A stretch of DNA of 64,000 nt from Calliopum simillimum (GCA_951812925.1 OX638368.1:5766001-5830000); one strand, 5' to 3'; positions 46,901-61,900 are shown, counted from the stretch's first letter. The notes: generated by a model from the sequence alone, not told the origin. Numbers and translations: made by a program.

Positions 46901-49900
46901 ATAAAAGAAGCCAATGAGAAATGTGAAAAAATATTTAATGAATACCAAAATTAAAAAGCAGAAGCGAAAATTTTACTAAATCATCAAAAAAGAGGAAAAA
47001 ATTTATTAAAAACAAAGCAGTGTACAAACAAAATCAGAAAAATAATTGAGGCGATAGTTACAGGAAAAAGGAAAGGTTCAGCTCAGCGGGACTGCAAAAC
47101 AGCCTGTCTGATTTTTTCCATTTTTTTTATATTGTTTAACCGAGAGGTGAGTGAGTAATATAGCGAAAATTAGGTGTGTAAACATTTTTGTTTTTTTCTT
47201 TTCTTTTTAAATACAGAAAATAATGTTAGCGCTAGAGGTAAAATTGCTAAAGATTAAAATAAAAATTCATAAATTGCACTCATATGAAAAATCGATAAAC
47301 GCACTTTACAAAACAGCGCATAGGTAGAGTATTTTTACTTTGCCAACAGCTCGCGGTTTAGTTAATTTTTCCCAAGTCTGAATATAGTCGATAATGACCG
47401 CTAAAATTTTTTTTGTTTGTATTGAGTTATGTAAAAATTACATTTACTGGATGTTACAGCATTTTTTCTTTGAATTTTCACATAAAATGTCTTCATCCCG
47501 AGGAAATTTCTGATGAAAACGAACCACAAGTACAATCAAGAGATCTTGAGCCCTTCGGACTTGAATCTGCTTCAACGGAAAATTGTAACTAACCGGAGTA
47601 CATACATTGAATTTGATTTATCGGATATTCTGCATGCTCCAAAATTCAGATGAGCTACCCTAGATGATAAATATTATTTTTCCCGTCTTAAGTACTATTG
47701 TATTAGGGTCCATGCCAATTTTCAAATTTTTTGCTCCACCTAAAATATAGGAGATGTCTAATTTGTAGGCAGTGCCCAGATTTTGGTTTTTATCTTTTAG
47801 ATTTGCCGTATTGCTAATGTTAATGGATCTCATTTATTTAATGATAAGACCTAGGGCCCTGTAGGACCAGCGGAGACTATTGACTCAATAGTCCCATCTT
47901 TGGTCTTGTTGCTTTGCATGTTGTCCAAAATGGACTAAAAATAAAACCAGAATAATTTCACTTAAAATGTAACAAAAATGGTACAAATGTATTGCAAAAT
48001 AGGTCATTTCGCTCATTTACTACAAGAACGGCACAAGTCAAAAAAGCGATATGTATCAAAAATGCTCCAAATGTAATGGATAATCCTTCTTTAGTACCAA
48101 AAGTGGTCCAATTGTGTATCAATTGTTTCAGTGATATTATAAAGTTACTGACTACATAGTGTTTGGCAATTCGTTCACTTCGGAGAAGAATTAGTAAATT
48201 AAACATAAATCGTCTGAAGTCTTCGGAGCGGAAAATGAAACGCCAAAATAAAAAAAAATTTCGCACGCGCTGGGATTTGAACCCGGAACACAATGCTCAG
48301 AAATATATAACAAAATCTTGATTTTTTTATATCGATTTTGAATTGATTGGCCTTTTTCTGATCTCGATGTTATGCATAAAGAAAGAAATGGTTACGTCCA
48401 ATGACAAGCAATGCAAAATGTAAATAGAACTTTATATGTAATGGGACCAGAATTTGGACTAATCGGTTGCCCCCATGGTGTAGTTTACAAACTAGTATTG
48501 GAATGGTTCTCGTGGTCATACAGGGGATTTGTGTGTGTGACCTTAGGAATGTATTTTCTTCACTCCATAAGAGATAACTTTTCGCTTTTGTCTGAATTCC
48601 TTACCCTCTCGCCATGCAAATTGTTTAGATTAGGCTACGACAGAAGCATTAAGTGAAGAGTATCGAAGTGGCTGTGGTTAATACAAAAAGTAAGAAAAGT
48701 TTATAGAGCGTCATGACACCTGACACGTCTGAAAAGCTAGATTTTTGCAAATTTTATATACAGTTATACCTAGTTCTGCAAAGAAAAATATACAAAAGCG
48801 CTAAGTCTGTAAATATCAATTTGAAACCAATACAAAAAAACAATTAAAAAAATTAAAAACTATCAACTCAACAAATTATGCATCATTTTCTTTAAAAATT
48901 GCTTTGTTTTTTTCTTTTTAGATCAATCAACTGATAAAAGGTGGTAACTAAAATGGAAACAACACAAGATGCTGGCACTAAAATGTCGTCGGGCATACCT
49001 GTCGGCGTTGGTGCTGCAGCAGCGACTGTCTCATCGCCAACAATAGCAACACCAGTGAATAATACATCATTTCCAGCTAATAACTTAGATGTCATTCAGG
49101 ATATGATTGACATTTCAGCGGATCGTCTAGAGGGCTTGCGTACCCAATGCGCCACCAGTGCAACGTTAACACAACAAGAGATACGTAGCCTGGAAACAAA
49201 ACTTGTACGTATGTTTTCAGAGCTTTTGTTAACAAAGTCACGTTTAAACGAACGTATACCCGCCAGCGGTTTACCGCATACAACCGGCTCAGAGCTAAAG
49301 CAATGGCTACGCGTTGTGGGTCTTAGTCAAGAGTCACTTAATGTTTGTCTTACGAGGCTGTCTACCTTGGAGCATCTGCTTGAGCAGACTGATGATGAGT
49401 TAAAGCAATTGTTATGTAATAATCCTAGCTATCGTGATGAGGAAGTACGTCGTCTTACAAAAGCGATGCACAATTTGCGAAAATGCCGAAAAACACTTGC
49501 AAGTGGCAGCAATTCAGCGGCCACCAATGCTGCTAGTGCAGTGGCAGCAGTTAGTAATATCAGTGGCGCTAAAGAAAAGTTAACGGAGCAATTATTTTGG
49601 GATTCGTGGGATCGTCATCCTCATCATTATCATCGTGGTAGTGTTGGAAATATAGGAAGTGTTACAGCATCTCCCCGAACGCATCGAGTCCTGGCAAAGC
49701 AGGTGAAACAACATCAAGTGATGGTGTCAAATAGTCGGCATTCACCTTCAAATGATACCAGTTACAAATCTGCATCGGCATCTGTGATTACCACACCACC
49801 AGACGATTTGTCAAGTACGCACGGCTCAACCTTAACACTAACGCTTACACCTTCACCACCCAACTCGCCGTTTGCACCAATTTCAGCTATCAACTTTAGC

Positions 49901-52900
49901 AATAGTTTGGGCAGCGGTGTTACTGGTGGCAGCTTAAATGGCACACCACTAAAGATGCCACAGCGTAATAAGACTGCTGGTACGCCACCACCTATGAAAA
50001 AACATCAAACACTTTTGTCCGGCGGTCAACCATCAACGCCTACGCACAGTGCTGCTGGCAATCATCAGGATGCAACTTTGCCAATTGCAAAATCGAAATC
50101 ACACGAGTCGCAATTTCAAGATACTTCACTTTCCGCGATGGCAAGCTCTCCACCCTTACAGAATTTCAGCACCGCTCCGATTAATAATTCCGCAGTTTCG
50201 CGTTCACGCTTGAACACTGATCCCAGTCCTGACAGCTTCTCATCGGCAAGTTCAGATATTTTTGTTGAGAATACTAATAATTTGCAAGTGCCACGATCGC
50301 CATGCACACCTATTGTGCCACTTAGCATGGGACATACAATACCGCATCGCTTCACCAAGGTATTCAAAATGATGTCTACCTGTGATTTGTGTCAGAAGCA
50401 AATGTTTTTTGGACTCAAATGTAAGGAATGTAAATATCGCTGTCATAAGGATTGCGAACCAAGCGTACCACCATCATGTGGGCTGCCACCTGAACTTGTG
50501 GATGAATTTAAGAAACAAGTTGGCTTCAACACTATGGGAGGCGGGCCACCTGTACCAACGGGCGCAAATACTTCACCAAACCTTAATACGCTGGGAAAAA
50601 ATCGTAGCGCTGCAGCACGACACGCTGCTGCAAGAAATGCGGCCAACACAATATATCACCCAGACAGCAGCTCACCAGGCTCTAGTTGCAATAGTTCAAG
50701 TCCTTCAAGTCCAGCACTTTTTAATCTACAGCAGCAGCACGCACAGCATGTAGCTGCCTACGGCGCTGGCGCTAATAATGTAATGAGTTCCTCTGGTGGT
50801 GGTAGTTCTAGCACAAGCGGTGGCACCACCACATCAAATGTGATACTCACGCCATCATCATTTCCTAAGCATGCAAGTCAATTTAATTTTCCCGACGTCA
50901 CCATCACATCAAATTTTAATCAAGCCGCTGGCGGTGGCACTACACAAATGCTTTTTTCTTCGCAAACTAGCGGCAGTAGTGGTGGTGGTGCTGGTGAAGC
51001 GAGTGGTGAATTCATAACTTCGCCACTCACTGACTCTATAACATCCAAATCTTCAGCGGGCGAGAGCACGGCATCGGCAGCAGCATCAGCGGCAACGCAT
51101 GCCTCGCATATGCCTTCAAACTCTATAACAATTTCCAGTTCCAACTGCAGCAGTGTTTCGATGATAAGTTCTTCAGGCGCAAGCAGCGTTGTAAGTTCTG
51201 GTACGTTTTATGGCCGCAAGCTCAGTTCAGCTGGCGTTGACTCGCGCCGCCCTCCACAATTTTCCGAGCTATCAGACACTCACAAAAGCAATGACAGCGA
51301 TAAAACTGTATCGCTTTCGGGCAGCACATCCGCAAGTACGGACTCGGATCGCACACCAGTTCGACTTGATTCCACAGAAGATGGTGACTCGGGCAATTGG
51401 CCGCGTCAGAATTCGCTTTCCCTCAAGGAATGGGACATACCGTATAGTGATCTGCATTTGTTAGAAAAAATCGGCAAAGGTCGCTTTGGCACAGTGCATC
51501 GCGCACTCTGGCACGGTGATGTTGCAGTTAAACTACTAAAGGAGGATTATCTTGATGATGAACAAACGCTGGAGGCCTTTAAACTTGAAGTGGCTAATTT
51601 CAAAAAGACTCGTCATGAAAATTTGGTTTTGTTTATGGGTGCCTGCATGAATCCTCCATATTTGGCTATAGTAACGTCGCTCTGCAAAGGCAATACGCTG
51701 TACACCTACATTCATGCACGACGTGATAAGTTTACCATAAATCGTACAACGCTGGTCGCACAACAGATATCGCAGGGCATGGGTTATCTGCATGCACGTG
51801 GCATCTTCCACAAGGATTTGCGTACAAAAAATATCTTTCTAGAGAATGGCAAAGTGATTATAACTGATTTTGGTTTGTTTAGTTCAACCAAACTGCTGTA
51901 CTGTGATATAGGTTTAGGTGTACCCAACGGTTGGCTCTGCTATTTGGCTCCTGAGTTAATGCGTTCATTGTTGCCACGCAAGCCAACAGATGAGGTTTTG
52001 CCATTTTCCAAAGCATCTGATGTCTATTCGTTTGGCACGGTTTGGTACGAGTTACTTTGCGGTGAATTTCCATTCAAAATGCAACCACCAGAGGCAATCA
52101 TTTGGCAAGTGGGACGCGGCATGAAGCAGACATTGGCAAACTTGCAGACCTCGCGTGATGTCAAAGATATACTAATGTTGTGTTGGTCGTTTCAAGCGGA
52201 TGATAGGCCAGATTTTCCAAAATTACTAACGCTACTTGAGCGTTTGCCGAAAAAGCGTTTAGCGCGTAGTCCTTCGCATCCAGTGCAATTGTCAAGATCT
52301 GCTGAGTCAGTATTTTAAAATTGTTGCCGTTGCATCTAAACTGCAGAAAACATTTTTTGGTGCTCTACAGGTATTACTTTTGAAATTACACAAAGCATAA
52401 TTATGTTGCTTTTATATAAAATAATTATTATTTATAATTCAGTCAAGATACAGTAATTAATAATAAGCTAAAATGTTAATTGAGCAAAAAAAATAAATAT
52501 ACTATTAACATATTTAAAATCCATTAGTACAATTGATTATTACAAAACTTTTAAAGCTTGAAATTAAATATTTGTAAATATATAAAATGCGAATTATAAG
52601 TCAAGTAGCATTCCTCTAAGAAAAATAATAATACATAATAACAAAAAACTATCATAAATGTTTAATTTATAAATTGTAAATAAAAAATAAAGTTAAAACT
52701 TGTAAAAGCTAAAATAAACTCGATATTGAAAAAGCAACGTAAAAAGACAAAACGCAAACGAGTGGTACATTGTAAAATATTGACAACAAAAGTTATTAAA
52801 TGTGTGTAAATACCTAATTGAAACTTCAAATTACAAATCTAAATATGATACAAGAATATATCTTAAAATTAAACTACAAAATCACTGTTTTTATTTGGAA

Positions 52901-55900
52901 AATAAAGTACAATTGCTCAGTGTCGTGTCGTAAGAGTTGAACGTATTCGGTGTTTATATTAACTTCACAAAATAGCTCAACAAAAAACCTTATTACAACA
53001 CCGATTGTAAGGTGGAGAGGTAAAAGAAGGTGAAACTCTTAAAAGGAACTATAAAAAAAAAATGCATTAGGTACTTCAAAATATACATATTTTTCAGCAT
53101 TGGCCTACATAAAAAATTTTTATTGATGACTGAAGACATGGATGCCTTTGGTAGAAGATATTGTACACTCTCCGTTCATAACTAGTATGGTTAACTAGTA
53201 GAGTAATGTGATGAAACCATCGATGTCATGGGTAGTTGTCATACATTATAATGCTTTAAGTCCTCAGTGAGAATGTTGGAGTATTATAAATGATTTCGTA
53301 TTTTTTTTTTTCTTAATTATTGTGGCAAGAATACCGTTTTTTATCAGAAAAACTAAAAATCCAACTTGTTATCGTAAATTTGATTCACAACGCGATCATC
53401 AGAGACATTTTCATTTATATTGTAGAATTCTATAAATGAAAAATGTATTATCCAGAAGTTAATTGATAATACATTTTTCATTTATAGAAGTAATGTGTTC
53501 CATACCGTCAAAAGCTTATTTAACTTCCCAAAACAAAATGGCAAAGCTATAGACTGAAAAAATGGAGTGAGACATTACTGCAGGCATAAGTCATTTAACC
53601 GTAAAAATTCTTAAATCATTAGGATACATCATGAATTTATATAGAAACTCTCCCTCGAGAATATATTCGCTTTTCGAGTTTAAGAATGGATATTTTGGAT
53701 ATTTTTGTCTTCCAATTTTCGCCAAAAACTATTACCCTGGTATTTTCCACTTTATCTTAACAGCTGCTATAAAATTGTCATACAAAAAATTTTAATTTGT
53801 CATGAATTATTCATTCGCGGTTCGAATTCTGTGTTAAAAAATTGGAGAATAAATTCTTACAACGCATGTCAAAATATTCCCTTCCCAAATTATTGCCTAT
53901 CGCCTAACTTTCCAGTGGTTTTTGCGCATTCAGTAAATTTTTTTTTTTTTTTTTTGCATGCAATGGAGTCTGATTAAAAATTCTCAGGAATATTTATTCA
54001 TGATAATTTTTAATGACTCCGTTATGGGATTTCCTTATTTTAGGGGCTTAATGATGATCTTTCAGAATAGAATTTTGCACAGAGAATGCTTTGCGGATGC
54101 TTACAAAACATCATTTTTGACTACTTGAGACAACCCGACGTCCCTTTTCAAATAAATATATAAAAATAAACTTACCTTATAATCGTTATGACTTTTCATT
54201 GCATTTGTCACCGCTGTAGCTACTATATGCTGAATAAGCGGTAGTCTTTCACCCATTGGAGAGTCTAAAGATATTTGCAGTTGTATGGAAAACATTGCAC
54301 AGCCTAAAGGACTAAGCCACTGCGAAAAGAAAATAAAAAAACATGTTGTTAAACGTTTGAGCCAAAACATTATAATTATCTCAATATCAAACCTGATTAT
54401 TGCTGCGTCCTTGTCCTTCAGTTTGTTGCCGCACTAACACAGCAACGCCATGCGATAACTCTAATTCGTTAACTATATGCATTGAGCTGCTTACAATGGG
54501 AGTATATATAACCAAGCGACCAATATATGCGGTTTTCAAATTCTAAAATTTTTTCCATGAAAATTGTTTAGTAAAATATATTGTCATTTTAGTGAAAATC
54601 GCGTATTTTTTTACTTACATCAAAATAATCTACAGTTGAGAAATCATCTGGACAGGAATGTATAAGTATTGGAAGTATATTAGAGTTAGCTTTTGGTGAA
54701 CTATCAGTTTTTTCGCAAAATTGCATTGTTAACTTTGATGTCTTTATTATATTATTGGAATGCATTCTTTCTTTGAGTTTCTCCATTAGTTGAAATTTTG
54801 ACTAATAAATATAAAGGAAAAAAATAAACAGCATGAACTGCAAGTAAAAAAAATGTCTAAAAGGAACAATTCTTTTTTATTCACTAATTTAGGTATTTCA
54901 TAATTACTAGCGTTAGGAAATAACGCCCGAAAACAAAAACGAAATGCCGGCTAAATTATTTTCTTATAAATTTAGGCGATAATCATTTCGAAATCAACGA
55001 ACAAAATTTGGGTTTTTTTTTTTCATAAACGAAATAACGCCCAAAATAAAAAAGAAATAACGCTGAAAAATATGAAATATACACACAAATACCAACACGA
55101 AATGACGCCCAAAATAAAAACGCAATAACGCCTAAATAATATGAAATAATGCATAAAAACCAAAACGAAATAATACCCAAACACAAGTTTGGGCGATATC
55201 ATTTTGGAAATAACGCCCAAAATTTAATTATATATGAAAAAATTTTGAACATTATTTCATTTTTTGTTTTTGGGTGTAATTCCTTTTTTTGTAAATGTAT
55301 TAACGTTAAAATAAAAAGGAAATAACGCCCAAAAACGGCATAAAGCCCAAATTTTGGGCATTATTTCCAAAATGATTATCGCTTAAATTATTTTCACATT
55401 ATTTCGTTTTGGTTTTCGGGATTTATTTCATATTATTTGGGCTTATTTCACATTATTTGGGCTGAATTGCGTTTTTATTTTGAACGTTATTTCGTTTTTT
55501 TATTTGTATTGTATTGCAAGTATTTTTTTGCAGAATTACCTCATGATGCCCTAGGAAATAGGAATTTTTATATATGATGTGGCTAACGTCAACATCCGTT
55601 TCTGGCCACCTTACGCTTATATTCAAATGTTTGCTCAATAAATCCGAAAAAATTTCCAAGCGTATTTTTTCATTTTGTTTCAGAATTGAAAATTTAGCAC
55701 AGTCTGCTTCAAACTGGGTGGGATTAGTTTCCAAATGAATCTTTTAATTTTTAATAAGGACAAAAAGGTAAAAATCAGATTAAATCAAAAGGTTACAAAT
55801 GCATTTATATTTGCCTGTGAGAAAACTGCTGTGCCACCACTTTTAACGCTGTTGGCCAGCAACAGACTTGGGGTATTCCAGGTTTCCTCTAGACCCAGCA

Positions 55901-58900
55901 CTTTTACATCCAGATTATGTGAATTCCCATGTAGATCTTTCAGTTCAATGGACCTTGGACACACTAGAGCTCTAAGCGCCGAATGCCATGACAAATGTGA
56001 CAACATATACGAAGAAGAATCACACACACACACGAACAAAACACAAACAAAAAGTGCAGACCAGACCAGACAAAAAAAAAAAAAAAAACACGAAATCACG
56101 ACGTTGAACGATTCAAAAAGATAAAAAGGTAGAGATAAAAAGAGAAAAGTAGGATTTTGCAAGCAGGAATACGCAAACAGAAAGTGTTTGATGATGGACC
56201 ATTGTTTAAATGGTATGCGAATGACGAAATAGATTAAAAGAAGAATAAAGTAGGTGAAATTTAATTTGATTAAAATATATGTGCTCTTTTTTCTAATATA
56301 ACCCGGCGGCTTTTTTTATAAATCGTCAGGCTTCTGTCTTGAAACAACGACGATGTATAGAATAAAACTGCATTTAAGTGGCCTTGCATTACATAAGTGA
56401 AAACATTAATATTTATCTATACAAGTTATAGTTTCGAAATTACATGATCATTTGGCAGGATATTCTTCGAAATCATATGTATGAGCAATAATTTGCAGGG
56501 CTTTTAACATTGTTAGCTATGTATTAATTGGTTTTTATTAAAAGTAGGATAAAAACGTTTAAAGCTGGCAAAAGCAAACTAATGAAAAAAAAAAAAAATA
56601 ATGTTTCAAAAAAATCTTAAATGCAATTTTATTATTATATCTATAATGGAAAGTAAATACATTTACAGCTATCAATTAATGTCTCTTTCTAAAGTTAAGC
56701 TAAAGTCTTTCATTTGCAAATTTCTATAATGTATATTTGATTAATGATAATATTTGACTCTTGCTTCGTTATTTGAGTCTATTCTGAAATTCTTTTAAGC
56801 CTAAGCGTAGTACATGGGGGGCCTAACAATTTCTTATAAGGGTGATTCTTCTCACGTGGGAATATTCTGCAGTTCACCTAATTTTACATATTTATGCAAC
56901 AATATTTCATTTATTTATGATCAAAAATATTTCATGGAAAAATTGTACTGTAAAATCTAAACTTCTCTCTTCCAAAATTATAGTTTTAACTACTAGGTGT
57001 ACAAATATGAAACCGGTAATTTTTATTTAAAAAAAAAACACGTTTATTTTGCGAAAATGGTTCCAAATTTAATCTTCAAAGTAATTCCCCTCGCTAGCTA
57101 CACATCTTTCCCATCTTTCAGGCAATTTATGGATTCCTCGCCAAAAAAATTTTTCGTTTTTTGAGGCTATCCATTCATCGAGCCATTTTTGCACTTCCTC
57201 GTAAGAATTGAAGTGCGAATCGTTGAGTGCGTGTCCCATCGATGAAAACAAATAGTAATCGCCAGGTCCGGTGAGTACGGCGGGTGGGGCAGGGGCTCCC
57301 AGTTGTACGATTCTACCAAGTTTTTATTGACCGCTGCTCGATGTGGCGATGCGTTGTCATCTTGCAATACAATTTTGTCATGGCGAAGTTGAAATTCGGG
57401 CCTCTTCTGACGTATAGCACGGTTCAAAGCGATCAATTGTTGATGGTAGCGTGCACCAGTAACTGTTTCACCTGGTTTTAGTAGCTCATACCAAATAACA
57501 CCACGCTGATCATCAGAAAATACACAGCATTGTCTTTCGGCCGAAGCGATTTGGTCTTGGCGTTGATTTGGGTCGTTGGCCGGGGCTCAAATATGATTTT
57601 TTTCGTTTGGGATTGTTGAAATAAATCCACTTTTCATCGCCATTGATGATTTGATGCGATTCAAAAGCGATTTTCTTTAAATGGAAACAGAAAATCAATG
57701 CTTCCCGCAAATGAGAGTTTTCAGGCACAAAATTCGACATCTTTACGAGCGGAAAAAATGCGTTGTTGTATGAAACTTGACAAATTGTGAACTGAATATT
57801 GTTGACAGATGACAGAATGAACAATTAATACCCCTACCATGGTTTACAACATATGCAGGTTGTGTACTATTTAAAACAACACAACATCAATTTTATTTGG
57901 TACTATGGTCTACTATGGTCTACTATGGTCCATTTTGCCATACACAACAACAGCTGATCGTATGACGTGTTGTGTTGTTATCGAAAGTACGAATTATAAA
58001 AGTACAACACAACACTGAACTATGTTGTAAACCATGGTAGGGGTATAAGACATTTGGTACGGTTCGGAATCTCATACATATACGGCTATCGACCGGTAGA
58101 TGTCATTACCGGTTTCATATTTGTACACCTAGTAAATAAAACTAAATTTCGATTGTCCACACGTACACTTTGCACTTAAAATGAGAAGTGACTCGACTTT
58201 TACCTCAGCCTCCTGGCACATCAAAACAACTAAAAATGTTGATGAATTTGTGTATATATCGCGTTGCAGCTTTATTGATGCGAAAGATTGAACTTAAATT
58301 ACCTACATATCTTAGAATCGCTTTCATTTGTCTCATATCGTGGATATTTTAGTCGATATATCGAGTTTTGTGTGTGAAATTACGTTGCGGCCAGTCAAAT
58401 CCTCTGGTCCCTGGGAAGTATTTTCGTTAAAAATATATTGCATAGGAAATTTTTATTACATTTATAGGTTATAACCACATAGAATTTCAGTGTAGAGTTC
58501 CGTAATTTTTTTTTTTTCACTAAAACGTGAAAAAACCTCAGCCTCCTGGCCTCAGTCTCCTCGAAACTTAAAAGATCTAATTTTTGTTTTTCAGTAGTAA
58601 AAATAATTGGGTTTTAACAAACAGCGCTTAATAAGATTATTTACCAGCCTCCTAAGTAAATTTGTTTTTTAAACGGCCATAAAATTCGTGCTTCTTATAT
58701 CCCGCCCGTTTTAGTAAAGTAAAAAAGACCTATGCTCAACTTAGCTACTTGTCAGAACTCAGATCCAAAAAAAAATTCTAACGAAAATAATAGCCGTTTT
58801 CGCAATCTTGTTGCGTCGTAGCAAATGCAAAATTACTTGAAATTACAAAAACAAATTGTATTGATTTTTAAAAAAAATTTTCAATTAATTTTGCATTTGC

Positions 58901-61900
58901 TACGACGAAACAAGATTGTGAATACGGCTAATGTATTTTCCTTCGTTCGTGAGGGAATCATCCATACTCTAATGTATTTTCCTTCCTTGGTGAGGGAATC
59001 ACCCATATTCTAATGTATTTTCCTTCCTTCGTGAGGGAATCACCCATATTCTTTATATAAAATTTAAGGAAGATCGTTGAGGATCGCGACGGTAAAACGA
59101 ATGAACACTTGAAAGAGTGCTGATGCGGCGAAAACACTGTTCTACTTAAAATATGGACGGGAGACAGGCCGTCCTTACCTAATTTGGTTTTGGGAAACTA
59201 AGCGGCATTAACAGTTTTCCCATACAAAAGTTAAAGTTTTTCTTTTTTTTTTTTTGATTTCTCATCAAAAATTTACTTTTCTATTAAGTATGCATTAATC
59301 AAGATATGAATTGTTTTCTTTAAAGTTGCTTGACTGGGTCTTATCATTAATAAACATTCTCGAGAATTTTTTCTCAGATTCCCTAACAATTAAAAAAATG
59401 TTCATGGAAGGGCAAAATTTACTGGAAATTAGGGTTATCAGCAATAATTTGGGACGAAATATTTTGACATTTATTGTAAGAATTTATTCTCCGAATAGAT
59501 AATGCATGATATATTAAAAACTTTTGTGAATATGAGGAGTCATTCAAGTAAGCTTGACTTAAATTTATCAATGAGAATAGCATGTAAGTGTTTGTTTCAT
59601 CACTTTTTTTTATTAAACTTACTTCATCAGTTTCTCATAAAGTGTGATGGTTTAGAGATTATTTGGCCGAACTCGTAGACCATCACCAATTTTGTACTTT
59701 CTTTTGTTTGTTTTAAATGAAATTAAAATTTTTATATTTTGTTTATTTATTTTTTAAAACACATCACATTTTTTTGGTCAAATCTTACCACTTTTAAGGA
59801 TTTGTCAAAATCCAGATGCAAAATTTACAACTTTTGATTTATTTTTTTCTTTTTGAAAATAAGGTAAATTTACAATTTTTTGGCAAATGGAAAATACCAG
59901 GGCTGCATATTAAAGGAGAATACATACATATTACTCCTTTGGAAGAAAATTGGAAAAAAATATTACTGCTGGAAATGGAATTTCCATTCTCAAAATATTG
60001 ACGATTGCAAATATGTAATGTAATGTTGTAGGAGCCATCACTGGACACTGTCTTATTGGTTATCATGCTCATAGAATGGGCATTCTAGCGGATAATAGGT
60101 GTCGGTGGTGTAATGAAGACGAAGAGGAGAATTTAGAACATCTACTGTGCTTTTGTCCAGCGCTTTGCAGAACCAGATTTAAAACCCTTGGACAAATGTT
60201 TTTTAACAATCTTGAAGAACTTTCAGATACTGGTCTAAAACCAATCAAAAACTTCGCAATAGCTTCTAAAGCTTTCACGCTTAAGCCTGAAGAGGGCTGA
60301 AACCCCATTATTACATCTAAGTAATTAATTACATCTACGTGACTCAACGTCCGGGATGATGTGGTATCACTATGGACCTTTTTGGTCTATGTGTGGCTAA
60401 CTTGCCGCCACTCAAACCTAAACCTAAATATGTAATCCCTCTCGAGAAAGGAATATATTCTCGGTTTATATATCATCGGTTTATTTGAAGTTAATCCGAT
60501 TTTTAATGAAAAACACCTTGTCAGAGAAAACTTTTTTAAAACTTTTGTATAGAAAGGTTAATGCTACTGTATTCGTAAGACCTGTCTCCCGTTTTTGTAA
60601 CGACTGCAGACTTTATCGTTAGTCAACAATTGGTGAAATCTATTGAGATTAATGGAATTGTGTAATTTTCAAACCAAATGGATTAACCAATTTTTTTTAA
60701 AAATTGTATATAGCTCTCTACAAAACATAGGACTCCCGGTTTCAACAATACATATCTGTTTTAATGCATAATACATTTTAGATCACTATTACTTTTTACC
60801 TCATATTGTTTGCAAGTTTTAAGTGAATTAAAAAATATCCTTACGCATAATTCCAAAGTTAAATTATAAAAAATTAAAATTTCACCAGCAATAAACATCA
60901 GCCAGACATTCATATGGGTATAGTGAAACCTCTCGTATATATAGAGAAATTTTTTTAAACATTCATTAAGATTATTAAAAAATTTTAACAAAATCCATTT
61001 AAAGTTTGGGACTAACTAACTACAAGCTTTTTCAATAAGTTGGCTTTAAGCCCAAACATAAGACTTACGGTCTCCTCGATAAAGCTGGTGTTGAATCATC
61101 ACTTTCAGTGGAGAAATGCTTCTTAACTGGTGATGGTTGATAACAAAATATATGATGCATCATTTTAACTTTTTGCCATTTATCATATGAAAACTGTACT
61201 AATTCATGTTCGCGTACCTTGTTAAGAACAATGTTAAAGTTAAATTCAATGATGTACACATATTCATATGCAAAAAAAAAAAAATCATACCTCAGCTGTG
61301 CGATACGTTGGAAGCACGAAATACAAAATGTCGGAGCACAGTGACAAAACTTTTCCGCCATGTAAGAAATAATCGACCAAAATTTCACCAATATTTGAAG
61401 CAACTGTGCCACAAACAACCAGCAATGCAGTATTATCGAGCCAATGTTTCTGCTCAACTTGTTGAGATGTCATAGCGTAAATTGTATACCTGCAAATTTG
61501 AGAAATTTATTTATTTTAATAAAAAAAATTTACAAAAAAAGTAAAAAGTACTAACATATCTTTTTCAAGTATATCCTTTAGCGTAACCACAGTACTTTCT
61601 CGTGCACTGACACTATCAGCGTAAACTAAAACATTCAGCGGCTTACTTTGCCGAAAACTGTCTTTGCTACGCCGTAAACTTGGGCGCTTCGTTTGATCAC
61701 GTATAGCTGATACTGCAGCGGCGACAGGTGGGGCTGTTAAAGCCGTTGTAGTGGAAGTTTTAGAAGATACAGGAATATTATCGTCTGAAGAATCAGTAGC
61801 ATTAATAGCATTTGCGGCTGCAATGGAAACTGCAGATTTTTCAGCGGCAGCCAATTTTTCCAATTCACTCGCTTTGGTCTGCAATGAAATTAGAGTTTGT

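Noticed and set aside
48255..48295. tRNA-like B box (GGGTTCAAATCCC on the - strand) followed by a T-run
   Set aside because: No A box, acceptor stem or anticodon arm could be found at the right distance; at best a SINE scrap.
55023..55220. Phe/Tyr-rich - strand open frames resembling membrane proteins
   Set aside because: They arise from the AAATAACGCCC repeat words read in reverse; low complexity.
58931..59052. Regular repeats considered as a CRISPR-like array
   Set aside because: Eukaryotic sequence; only 2.5 contiguous units with no unique spacers.
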